DNA of 64,000 nucleotides from a virus. The stretch spans positions 1 through 64,000 of the IMG/VR virus record IMGVR_UViG_3300009177_000028, one strand, 5' to 3'. This document shows positions 8,225-14,969 of the stretch, piece by piece. Position 1 is the first letter of the stretch; each line of letters begins with the position of its first letter. A model generated the notes under the pieces. The model was given only the letters and a program-made list of their open reading frames with translations, was not told the DNA's origin and ran no database searches. The translations under genes and the position numbers were made by a program.

Positions 8225-9271
8225 ATGGCAATTAATTTTGGTGGAAATGTAGTAATATATGAGCAGTGGACAGCATTAAAAACAACCGCTGTTAATAATA
8301 CTTTATCTATTCAATATTTAGAGAGTAGTGATAGGTATTCAATATTTGTAATTGATGGTGGTGTTGTTAGAGCATGCACTATATATACCGGAACTATACC
8401 TAATTTCGTTGATCCTGATGTTGGTGATCCATCAGATCAATCAACTAATGATTCGTACAAATCAGACTTTGAAACTAACTATAAACCTACGGCTAATTCC
8501 CGTATTTCTAGAACCGATAGTTTCGGAGATCCAATTCATTTGGATTTCGTGGATGCCGTTGCATTTGGGTTAATACCAAACGCTACTAATGGAACAGCTA
8601 ATGGATATATTGGCACGGCTGCAATAACTACAGTTGCTGTTAGGGCTACAAGTTATATTGCTGATACAACCGCAGCTCAGAGAAGCGTCGTTTCTTCTAG
8701 TGCCAACGATACTTCTGCGGGTACTGGAGCACGAACTGTCAAGATTACCTATTACGATAATTCTGTTAATGGACCATTTACTGAAACAGTTACTATGAAT
8801 GGCACCACACCAGTTAATACCACCAATACTAATATTCGTTTTATAGAAAAAATGGAGGTAGTGACAGTCGGCTCAACGGGATCTAATGCAGGCACTATTT
8901 CACTAAAACAAAATACGGGTGGTGGAGGAAGTACCCTCGGATCTATTGCGATTAGCGACAATCAAACTTACTGGGCACATCATTATGTAGCTGCCGGGAA
9001 AACTGCACACATTTATGCTGTTAGGGCAGGCTCTTCAATCACTAATGGAATAGTAAACGTAATTGCTACAGGCGATCCAACTGCTACCAATTTACCATCC
9101 AAAAACATCTCTAATGGTATAAGAATGGGATCAGCCAATCAGGTAGTATCATTTTATGAATGGGTGGCCCCACTTTCAGTTGTTGGTCCCAATTTTGTGT
9201 TTATCAACACCAAGCCAGATGCAGTGACCGCCTCCACTATTTATGCTTCTTTTGACTATTCGGAGTTTTAA
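8225..9271 (+). CDS. Virion protein, paralogue A of a triplet
   Basis: Product of 348 aa. Its N-terminal ~90 residues (FGGNVVIYEQWTALK, IFVIDGG, YKSDFETNYKP) are shared with the 5540 protein and with the next gene. The following ~180 residues (TTAAQRSVVSSSANDTSAG, ARTVKITYYDNS, NIRFIEKMEVVTVGS, TYWAHHYV) are closely matched in the next gene and form a beta-rich domain I associate with tail or head appendage proteins of large phages. A strong AGAGGGAAG site lies before the ATG. Likely a structural appendage made with its neighbours; exact location on the particle is unknown. Confidence 0.82.
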   Translation: MAINFGGNVVIYEQWTALKTTAVNNTLSIQYLESSDRYSIFVIDGGVVRACTIYTGTIPNFVDPDVGDPSDQSTNDSYKSDFETNYKPTANSRISRTDSFGDPIHLDFVDAVAFGLIPNATNGTANGYIGTAAITTVAVRATSYIADTTAAQRSVVSSSANDTSAGTGARTVKITYYDNSVNGPFTETVTMNGTTPVNTTNTNIRFIEKMEVVTVGSTGSNAGTISLKQNTGGGGSTLGSIAISDNQTYWAHHYVAAGKTAHIYAVRAGSSITNGIVNVIATGDPTATNLPSKNISNGIRMGSANQVVSFYEWVAPLSVVGPNFVFINTKPDAVTASTIYASFDYSEF

Positions 9272-9274
9272 CCT

Positions 9275-10288
9275 ATGTCAGTAAATTTTAACGCCAATGT
9301 CACAATTTCAAATACTTGGACCAACTTTAAATCAATTACTACGTCTAAGACATTGCCTATTCAATATGATGATGATGGTATAACATACACTATTTTTGCT
9401 ATTGATGACCCCATGATTTATATTTGTACTATTTGGAAAGGTACTGTACCGAGTGGTGTTATTGATGGTGGTTATTCTCAGGCCCAAAATGATACTGATG
9501 AGTCTGACTTTGAAACAAACTATAAGCCGTCAGCTAATAAGAACGTAAGTATTCTTTGGACGGCTGAAAGAGCTATAGCGGCCGGCATTATTTTGAACGG
9601 ATTGTCAGGAGCTATTGGTGGGTATGTAGGAACTGCATCTGCTTCTTTGGTGACAGTGCGCGCGACCGCTTATACAGAACCAAGCTCAGCAGCGCAACGT
9701 TCTGTAGCCTCATCCAGTGCCAGTGATTCATCTGCTGGAACCGGCACTAGAACCATTAGAATTACCTATTATGATAATTCGATGAATGGTCCATTAACTG
9801 AAGATATTACTATGAATGGAACTAGTAACGTAAATACAGTGGCAACTAACATTAGATTCATAGAAAAAATTGAATCACTAACTGTTGGATCTAACGGCGG
9901 AAATGTTGGAACTATTACTTTATTTGGATCAACTAACGGCGGTGGTGGTACAGTAGGAACAATTGCTGTTGGTGATGGTAGAACTTATTGGGCTCATCAT
10001 TATGTTAGGCCAAGCAGAACTATGTTTATTAGAAAGTTAATTCTTAGCACTGGAACTGGTGGTACTGCTGCTAATGCCTCCATTAGAACGGCCACTCCAT
10101 TAACCGCTAACGCATTTGAAAACCAAATTGGTACACAGTATAGAGTTGTAAATGGTACTACTGGTAATGTAATTGATTTTGATGCACTTGCTGCTGTAAA
10201 TGGACCTGCCAGAGTAACTATTTATGTAAAGCCTGATGCAACTACCGCGAGTACATTTTATGCTAACTTTTCATACTATGAGATTTGA
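9275..10288 (+). CDS. Virion protein, paralogue B of a triplet
   Basis: Product of 337 aa, collinear over nearly its whole length with the 8225 protein: FNANVTISNTWTNFK, YTIFAIDD, SDFETNYKPSANK, SSAAQRSVASSSASDSSAG, TRTIRITYYDNSMNGP, NIRFIEKIESLTVGSNG, TYWAHHYV and a C-terminal VTIYVKPDATTASTFYANF matching FVFINTKPDAVTASTIYASF. It begins 3 nt after the previous stop with little ribosome site, so translation is probably coupled. Tandem duplication and divergence of an appendage protein is the simplest reading. One of only four genes here that end in TGA. Confidence 0.82.
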   Translation: MSVNFNANVTISNTWTNFKSITTSKTLPIQYDDDGITYTIFAIDDPMIYICTIWKGTVPSGVIDGGYSQAQNDTDESDFETNYKPSANKNVSILWTAERAIAAGIILNGLSGAIGGYVGTASASLVTVRATAYTEPSSAAQRSVASSSASDSSAGTGTRTIRITYYDNSMNGPLTEDITMNGTSNVNTVATNIRFIEKIESLTVGSNGGNVGTITLFGSTNGGGGTVGTIAVGDGRTYWAHHYVRPSRTMFIRKLILSTGTGGTAANASIRTATPLTANAFENQIGTQYRVVNGTTGNVIDFDALAAVNGPARVTIYVKPDATTASTFYANFSYYEI

Positions 10289-10353
10289 TCGTCCGACATT
10301 TGCATAATTAGATATTGATCGTGAAAGATAATCTTTTACTTAGGGGAACAAAC

Positions 10354-11262
10354 ATGGTTGTTAATCCACTTTCTACTCCTCCTATTCCAGTTAATAGCAA
10401 TTTGGATAGAGGAATGTTCGTATGGGTCACATCTAGTGCATCTCAAGATCCATTAGATACTGATACCGATCAGACCGCACTTTTAAATTTCTGCGGAACC
10501 AATAAAGTTAACGTACTATTTCTTGACATGTGGGTCTATCTTGGTGGTGCTAATTGGACTGCTACCAAATTAAGCAGACTACGTCAGTTTCTAGATGTCG
10601 CTCATAAGTCTGGCATCAAAGTTTATGCTTTGACCGGAAATATTGATTGGGCAATTAATCACTCTTGGGTTATGAAGAACATTGTTCAGAACCTACAATG
10701 GTTTAACGAGCAAGCAACTAGCCCAACTCAGAAATTCGATGGTGTAATGCTTGATGTCGAATATTGGACCGATACAAACCAAACTTCGGCTGTTAGCTTG
10801 CCAGGTCTTTGTGATTTGATTAAGGCTTTCCAAAACAGACTTGGACTTCCAGTTGGAGTCTTCACTGGTTTTTATCTAAAAGATAATACCAGCACTTGGG
10901 CAACTGTTGATTACAATGGCAAAAATGCTCAGGATGGAGAACACTTGATGGATGTTGCTGATTTCTGTGTAGTTGGTACTTATAGAGATCATGCTAGTGA
11001 TAACGGTACCGATGGTCCTGGCCAAATTTCTTTGTTCCAGCCATGGTATGATTATGCCTCTCAATCCGGCAAGAATTTTGGATTGTTTGCAGGTTCCGAA
11101 ACCACGAATGTCAGCCCCGCTTATATTACATACTTTGGCGCAACCAAGGCTTCCATGGAAACCGAGCACACCTTGATTTCTAATGCATTCCAAACCACTT
11201 CTAACTCCGTATTTATGGGTCAAGCTGTCCATAGCTATGACGGCTGGAAGGCAATGTCTTAA
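10354..11262 (+). CDS. TIM-barrel glycoside hydrolase-like virion protein
   Basis: Product of 302 aa. The pattern of alternating strands and helices (VNVLFLDMWVY, HKSGIKVYALTGN, FDGVMLDVEYW, GLPVGVFTGFY, DFCVVGTYRD, NFGLFAGSETT) suggests a beta/alpha barrel. DGVMLDVE (129-136) matches the GH18-type DGxxxDxE strand with Asp134 and catalytic Glu136 in place, although the first Asp of the classic DxxDxDxE is Met132. It could cut a host surface glycan, or peptidoglycan, during attachment. The frame opens at TTG 10315, but ATG 10354 with TAGGGGAAC before it is the clear start. A terminator follows. A non-catalytic barrel cannot be excluded. Confidence 0.68.
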   Translation: MVVNPLSTPPIPVNSNLDRGMFVWVTSSASQDPLDTDTDQTALLNFCGTNKVNVLFLDMWVYLGGANWTATKLSRLRQFLDVAHKSGIKVYALTGNIDWAINHSWVMKNIVQNLQWFNEQATSPTQKFDGVMLDVEYWTDTNQTSAVSLPGLCDLIKAFQNRLGLPVGVFTGFYLKDNTSTWATVDYNGKNAQDGEHLMDVADFCVVGTYRDHASDNGTDGPGQISLFQPWYDYASQSGKNFGLFAGSETTNVSPAYITYFGATKASMETEHTLISNAFQTTSNSVFMGQAVHSYDGWKAMS

Positions 11263-11283
11263 TTTTAAGACTTTAAAATGATG

Positions 11284-11320
11284 AATGCCCGGTTGGAAAC
11301 AGCCGGGCATTTCTATTTCT
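11284..11320 (+). terminator. Intrinsic terminator after the glycosidase-like gene
   Basis: Stem AATGCCCGG (11284-11292) with CCGGGCATT (11303-11311), extended by a T-G and a T-A pair, loop GGAAAC, then a T-rich tail TCTATTTCTA. It isolates the patatin gene downstream. Confidence 0.9.
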
Positions 11321-11370
11321 ATCTGCTTAATCTGATATATTCTTTAGAGACCCGTACCGGTGAGGTTTAA

Positions 11371-12234
11371 TTGAGGGCTTTGGTGTTAAGTGGCGGCGGC
11401 AGCAAAGGTGCGTACCAAGTAGGTGCTCTCAAGCATATCTTGGGTGAGGTGGGGACTGTCTATGATGCTTTTTGTGGCGTTTCTGTTGGTGCAATTAATT
11501 GTGCCTCTTTGGCTATGTTCGGTTATGGAGAAGAGAAACAGTCTATCTCTATTCTTGCTGATATGTGGTCTACGTTAAATACGACCAAAATCTACAAGAG
11601 ATGGTTTCCTTTTGGACGATGGCACGCTCTTTGGAACAAAAGCTTTTATGATAGTTCACCTTTACATCAATTACTAAGGGACACTATTCATTTAGATAAG
11701 ATTAGAGCTAGTGGTAAAAAGGTTAGTGTTGGAACCGTTTCACTTAGTTCTGGAAAATATACTATTTTTGACCAAAATTCTGATCATTTTATCGATGCGG
11801 TTATTGCATCCTCATCTTTTCCAGGGATGTTAACCCCTGTAAAGTTCTTGGGGCAGCTTTGGACAGATGGCGGGGTCAAAGAAATCTCTCCTATTAAGAA
11901 AGCGGTCGAGTTAGGTGCCGATATTATTGATGTTATTATCACTTCTCCACATACTCGTGTGAAAAGATTCATCGAAGAGCCCACTACGGTTGAAATTTTA
12001 AAGCGTAGCATCGACTTATCTACTGATAAGATCATGGCAAATGACATTGAGAAGGTTGAAATGCATAATCGTCTGGCTCAGGCAGGGTTAGAGGACCGAA
12101 AATTCGTAAAAATTAACATTTTGCGCCCCGATTACAACCTAATCGAAGACCTGCTTGATTTCAGACCTGAAAAAATTAAAGAAATGATGGAAAAGGGTTA
12201 CGCTGACGCTAAATACAAGTATACAATGGAATAA
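11371..12234 (+). CDS. Patatin-like phospholipase
   Basis: Product of 287 aa. All catalytic elements of the patatin family are visible: the oxyanion loop GGGSKG (8-13), nucleophile elbow GVSVG with Ser38, and the dyad Asp in DGG (166-168). It should hydrolyse acyl chains of phospholipids or related lipids. No signal peptide or membrane segment is seen, so it is cytoplasmic unless packaged in the virion. The start is TTG: an in-frame TAA lies directly upstream, the family motif begins at residue 8, and GTGAGG precedes it. A terminator upstream separates it from the glycosidase-like gene. It may assist lysis or membrane remodelling, or interfere with host lipid signalling; these are inferences. 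Confidence 0.93.
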   Translation: MRALVLSGGGSKGAYQVGALKHILGEVGTVYDAFCGVSVGAINCASLAMFGYGEEKQSISILADMWSTLNTTKIYKRWFPFGRWHALWNKSFYDSSPLHQLLRDTIHLDKIRASGKKVSVGTVSLSSGKYTIFDQNSDHFIDAVIASSSFPGMLTPVKFLGQLWTDGGVKEISPIKKAVELGADIIDVIITSPHTRVKRFIEEPTTVEILKRSIDLSTDKIMANDIEKVEMHNRLAQAGLEDRKFVKINILRPDYNLIEDLLDFRPEKIKEMMEKGYADAKYKYTME

Positions 12235-12259
12235 TTGTACATATTAAGTGGAGAGATAA

Positions 12260-12616
12260 ATGGCTTTTAAACACGTCAGCAAAAAGACCCATGGTCCTAG
12301 CTATGATTATTATCAAACAGCTACTGTCAACTGGGCTCAATTTGGCGCATTAGATGGTTATACGTCTGATGGCTATGGTCCGGATATGATTATCCCATTT
12401 TCTACCTATGGTGTCATGTTTACCAATGAGACAAGCGGCCAAATCATAGAATATTCCTTCAACGGTGTCGATGTACATGGTGTTCTAGATGGAACAGCCA
12501 CCAGCACCACCAGAGTTGTTACTTTCCTCAATCGTGTGGTCTCATTAATTTGGTTTAGAGTGAAATCTGGATCAAGTTCAGCGGCTATCACGGTAACAGC
12601 GTGGGGAATACGTTAA
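12260..12616 (+). CDS. Small virion-type beta protein
   Basis: Product of 118 aa, beta-rich, with phrases such as IIPFSTYGVMFTNET, IIEYSFNGVDVHGVL and VVSLIWFRVKSGS that I associate with small structural proteins of tailed phages. Two Asp-Gly-Tyr tripeptides lie close together (LDGYTSDGYG). GTGGAGAG precedes the ATG. No enzymatic residues or membrane segments are seen. Possibly a decoration or head-tail joining protein; the assignment is tentative. Confidence 0.72.
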   Translation: MAFKHVSKKTHGPSYDYYQTATVNWAQFGALDGYTSDGYGPDMIIPFSTYGVMFTNETSGQIIEYSFNGVDVHGVLDGTATSTTRVVTFLNRVVSLIWFRVKSGSSSAAITVTAWGIR

Positions 12617-12633
12617 CTTGATATAAAGTAAGT

Positions 12634-12963
12634 ATGAGAAAGAGTAAGCTAATCAAGAACAAGTGCGAGATTGAAACGTGCACGGTTACCGACCCTAATT
12701 TGCTTCAATTGCATCATATTATAGAAAGAACGGAAGTTAATACCAATAATAACAAATTTAACCTCGCAATTTTGTGTGCTAACTGTCATGGTTTGACACA
12801 TAGCGGGCGCCTTAAGATTATCGGAGTTTACCCATCTACTCAATTACCAAATGGTAGAACATTAGTTTATGAATTAGATGGTAAAAAGAACATTGAAGGA
12901 ATAGATACTCCTTATGTTGAATTTAAGAACAAGTCATTTAAATTGTATGGAGATGATAAATGA
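12634..12963 (+). CDS. HNH endonuclease
   Basis: Product of 109 aa with a compact HNH fold: Cys11 and Cys16, the His27-His28 pair in LQLHHIIER, Asn43, then CANCHGLTH with Cys48, Cys51 and His52. The four Cys suggest a structural zinc. The nuclease core fills the first 60 residues; the rest (GVYPSTQLPNGRTLVYEL) is a short beta tail. It may be a free-standing homing-type nuclease or a packaging-associated HNH protein; the absence of the terminase genes from this window leaves this open. Its stop overlaps the next start (ATGA at 12960-12963). Confidence 0.85.
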   Translation: MRKSKLIKNKCEIETCTVTDPNLLQLHHIIERTEVNTNNNKFNLAILCANCHGLTHSGRLKIIGVYPSTQLPNGRTLVYELDGKKNIEGIDTPYVEFKNKSFKLYGDDK

Positions 12964-13283
12964 AGAAAGACATTGATAAGACATTTTTGAGAGACATCTC
13001 TGGTGATTTCACCGCAATTGATGCTACTGATCCAAATAACGTCAGCAAGAAAGTTCTTCCTGAGCAGGAAACACGCAAAAGACTGTTGACGCATGCACGC
13101 ATGCTTGGATTTGAGAAAGACATGCTACTACTTTTCGCCAAGATTGATAAATTGATGCGTAACTGCACCAATGACAAGGAACGAAGCGACATCGCCAAGT
13201 TAGGAGCTGTCGAAGTCTACAAGCTTCTCGGTGGTGGCGGCGAATTGTATGTAGACGGACAAATGGTTTGTAAAGACAAGTAA
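12960..13283 (+). CDS. Unknown small helical protein
   Basis: Product of 107 aa, mostly helical and charged, with a central ARMLGFEKDMLLLFAKIDKLMRN helix and a C-terminal GGGGELYVDGQ turn. Translationally coupled to the HNH gene by a 4-nt overlap, and followed after 8 nt by the cold-shock gene, so the three form a small accessory operon. The family is not recognised. It could be a partner of the nuclease. Confidence 0.7.
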   Translation: MKKDIDKTFLRDISGDFTAIDATDPNNVSKKVLPEQETRKRLLTHARMLGFEKDMLLLFAKIDKLMRNCTNDKERSDIAKLGAVEVYKLLGGGGELYVDGQMVCKDK

Positions 13284-13291
13284 GGAATATT

Positions 13292-13525
13292 ATGACTGAT
13301 AGTAAATTTGTGGGTGTAGTTTTGTGGTTCGATCCTAAGCGTGGTTTTGGCTTTATTGGATGGGAAAAAGATGGTGTCAAACAAAAAGATTTGTTTGTTC
13401 ACTTCTCTGATATCTCTTGCGAAGGTTTTAAGACATTGCTCAAAGATCAGAAGGTCTCTTTTTCAATAGGAAATAACTTCAATAATCAGCCTAAAGCGAC
13501 TGAAGTAGAAGTGCTTAAGCATTAA
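13292..13525 (+). CDS. Cold-shock domain protein (CspA-like)
   Basis: Product of 77 aa with the two nucleic-acid-binding motifs of the cold-shock domain: RGFGFI (17-22, RNP1) and DLFVHF (33-38, RNP2), and the expected GVVLWFDPKRG start. It should bind single-stranded RNA or DNA and act as an RNA chaperone in the infected cell. An AAGGAAT site precedes the ATG. The stop abuts the stop of a convergent minus-strand gene with no base between them. Length is normal; a bacterial origin by transfer is plausible. Confidence 0.93.
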   Translation: MTDSKFVGVVLWFDPKRGFGFIGWEKDGVKQKDLFVHFSDISCEGFKTLLKDQKVSFSIGNNFNNQPKATEVEVLKH

Positions 13526-13816
13526 TTATTTCTTAAGAAAAATTTGTACAATTTGGATCACAAGAGAAAGTAATCCAGTAATAAATAGCACTTGAATCTT
13601 AAATAGATCTTTATTGGTCTCTTCAGTTTGATCGACTATTTTATCTATTTTCTTATCTTGTTCAGCTTGTGTCTTTTTAATGTCCGAAAGGGCCTCAATG
13701 ATTTCTTCATTTTGCTCAGCCACTTCGGTTTCAATTTCAATAGATTTCTTATTGACTTCTAGAATTAATTCCAGGTCCTGTTTTTTGACATGTTCGCTGT
13801 AGGTTTTCTCCGGCAT
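13526..13816 (-). CDS. Coiled-coil membrane-anchored protein (XhlA/holin-like)
   Basis: Product of 96 aa. Residues 10-70 are strongly charged heptad-like helix (EIETEVAEQNEEIIEAL, KIDKIVDQTEETNKD) and residues 72-94 form one hydrophobic segment (FKIQVLFITGLLSLVIQIV) ending in Lys-Lys. That layout, a coiled coil before a C-terminal membrane helix, is seen in XhlA-like lysis proteins. It could assist a holin or act in superinfection exclusion. A TTG at 13834 opens the frame earlier, but ATG 13816 with GAGGG a few bases upstream fits better. Last of three minus-strand genes; convergent with the cold-shock gene. Confidence 0.72.
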   Translation of the reverse strand: MPEKTYSEHVKKQDLELILEVNKKSIEIETEVAEQNEEIIEALSDIKKTQAEQDKKIDKIVDQTEETNKDLFKIQVLFITGLLSLVIQIVQIFLKK

Positions 13817-13840
13817 AGGACCCTCAAATAACAAAATTGG

Positions 13841-14020
13841 TTATTTCTTTATTTGTTTACGTTCTTTTCTTACCTTGATCTTGGACATGACTTTGTCCAC
13901 TTTCTCATTCAATTTTTTGTAATCTTCCACAGTAGTTTCTTGGAGATCCTCTAACGGTAGAGGCTCGGTAATAACAATAGCTTCACTGGCAACAGCGACT
14001 GAGGATCTTCTACGTGGCAT
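13841..14020 (-). CDS. Small basic unknown protein (59 aa)
   Basis: A short gene that standard length cut-offs would miss. It starts at ATG 14020, one base after the TAA of the upstream gene, and ends with TAA at 13841-13843. The product begins MPRRRSSVAVASEA, has an acidic middle (LPLEDLQETTVEDY) and a very basic end (KVRKERKQIKK). The tight spacing with both neighbours and the coding-like composition support it. Function unknown; possibly a nucleic-acid-binding or virion-associated peptide. Confidence 0.68.
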   Translation of the reverse strand: MPRRRSSVAVASEAIVITEPLPLEDLQETTVEDYKKLNEKVDKVMSKIKVRKERKQIKK

Positions 14021-14021
14021 A

Positions 14022-14414
14022 TTACACCTTTTTATTTATGGGTTTGTTATCTAGCTCAACTATGTCAGCATTTTGTTTGGCGAACTCTTCATCAGAAACG
14101 TTAAGTTCGTCATATTGTTCTTCTTTAATGCTTAGCAGAGACCTCTCTCTAGATGGAATGAAGGTCTCCTGAGCTAGTGGAACATTGGCTTTTATAATCT
14201 CTGGTGCTACCTTGCGCACTACCAGTTTGTTTCGTTTTTTGAAAACGGAGCCGGAATCACATGATTTCCGAAGCTGGTCTCTTGTATATTGATAATGCTT
14301 TTTATCCAATAAATTCACTGATGAATAGGCTTTAATTGTTAAGTTTAGGTCAGCTAAACTAACATTCATCGGGGAAATATTGGTTATCCAGAAAGCATCA
14401 ACTTCTTTTTTCAT
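14022..14414 (-). CDS. Unknown protein, first of a minus-strand trio
   Basis: Product of 130 aa. The N-terminal half has a compact strand-rich part (FWITNISPMNVSLADLNLTIKAYSSVNL) followed by a basic patch (KKRNKLVVRKVAP); the C-terminal half is acidic and probably disordered. I have a vague sense of similar small proteins in large phages but cannot name a family. No clear Shine-Dalgarno lies before ATG 14414; TATACT sits 3 nt upstream, so the message may be almost leaderless. It leads the operon containing the 59-aa gene and the coiled-coil membrane protein. Confidence 0.7.
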   Translation of the reverse strand: MKKEVDAFWITNISPMNVSLADLNLTIKAYSSVNLLDKKHYQYTRDQLRKSCDSGSVFKKRNKLVVRKVAPEIIKANVPLAQETFIPSRERSLLSIKEEQYDELNVSDEEFAKQNADIVELDNKPINKKV

Positions 14415-14496
14415 TTCAGTATAATGTTGATTTATTCCTAAAAATAGCGCTACTACTATTTAAGTATTGTATTGCTGGCGTATTTTAGGAGAATTT
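14415..14496. promoter_or_regulatory. Divergent intergenic region, probable promoters
   Basis: The 82-bp gap separates the minus-strand trio from the fibre operon, so it must hold start signals for at least one side. On the plus strand a TTGATT box lies 18 bp before TACTAC; on the minus strand TATACT lies next to the ATG. Neither pair is strong. A perfect TAGGAGAA ribosome site precedes ATG 14497. Confidence 0.45.
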
Positions 14497-14958
14497 ATGA
14501 GCAAAAGCAATACTTGGGAGAGCGATCTATTAAAATTAGTTTTTCAGAATGTAACTGCTGCTGGTATTGGCGATGGGACTGGGCTTGTAGGTTCTGGAAC
14601 TGCTGGAGTTCTTTATTTAAGTCTACATACTGCCGATCCAACTGAAGGCGGCAATCAACAAAGTTCAGAGGCAACTTATACAAATTACACAAGAATTTCA
14701 GTTGTCAGGGGCGTTGGTACTTGGACTGTAACTCAGGTTGATATCGGACCATCTACGGTTACAAATGCTGCACAAGTTACTTTTCCTCAGGCTGCAACAG
14801 CCTCGCCAACCAATATTATTACTCATGTTGGTGTAGGTACCGCTTTCACTGGTACTGGTAAATTATTATATTCTGGAGCTTTGGCCTCTTCTTTGACAGT
14901 ATCTCAAAATATTACTCCAAGCTTTGCGGCAGGAACTCTAGTCATTACCGAAGATTAA
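14497..14958 (+). CDS. Phage tail-fibre-associated protein
   Basis: Product of 153 aa. The order TWESDLLKLVFQ, GVLYLSLHTADPTEGG, YTRISVVRG, NAAQVTFPQAT, IITHVGVGTA, LLYSGALASSLTVSQ, SFAAGTLVITED follows a widespread phage protein that normally sits beside tail-fibre genes. It is a small beta-sandwich, possibly a fibre adaptor or a carbohydrate-binding piece. TTG 14467 opens the frame but ATG 14497, seven bases after TAGGAGAA, is clearly the start. First gene of the fibre operon. Confidence 0.82.
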   Translation: MSKSNTWESDLLKLVFQNVTAAGIGDGTGLVGSGTAGVLYLSLHTADPTEGGNQQSSEATYTNYTRISVVRGVGTWTVTQVDIGPSTVTNAAQVTFPQAATASPTNIITHVGVGTAFTGTGKLLYSGALASSLTVSQNITPSFAAGTLVITED

Positions 14959-14969
14959 GGGGCGGCTAG

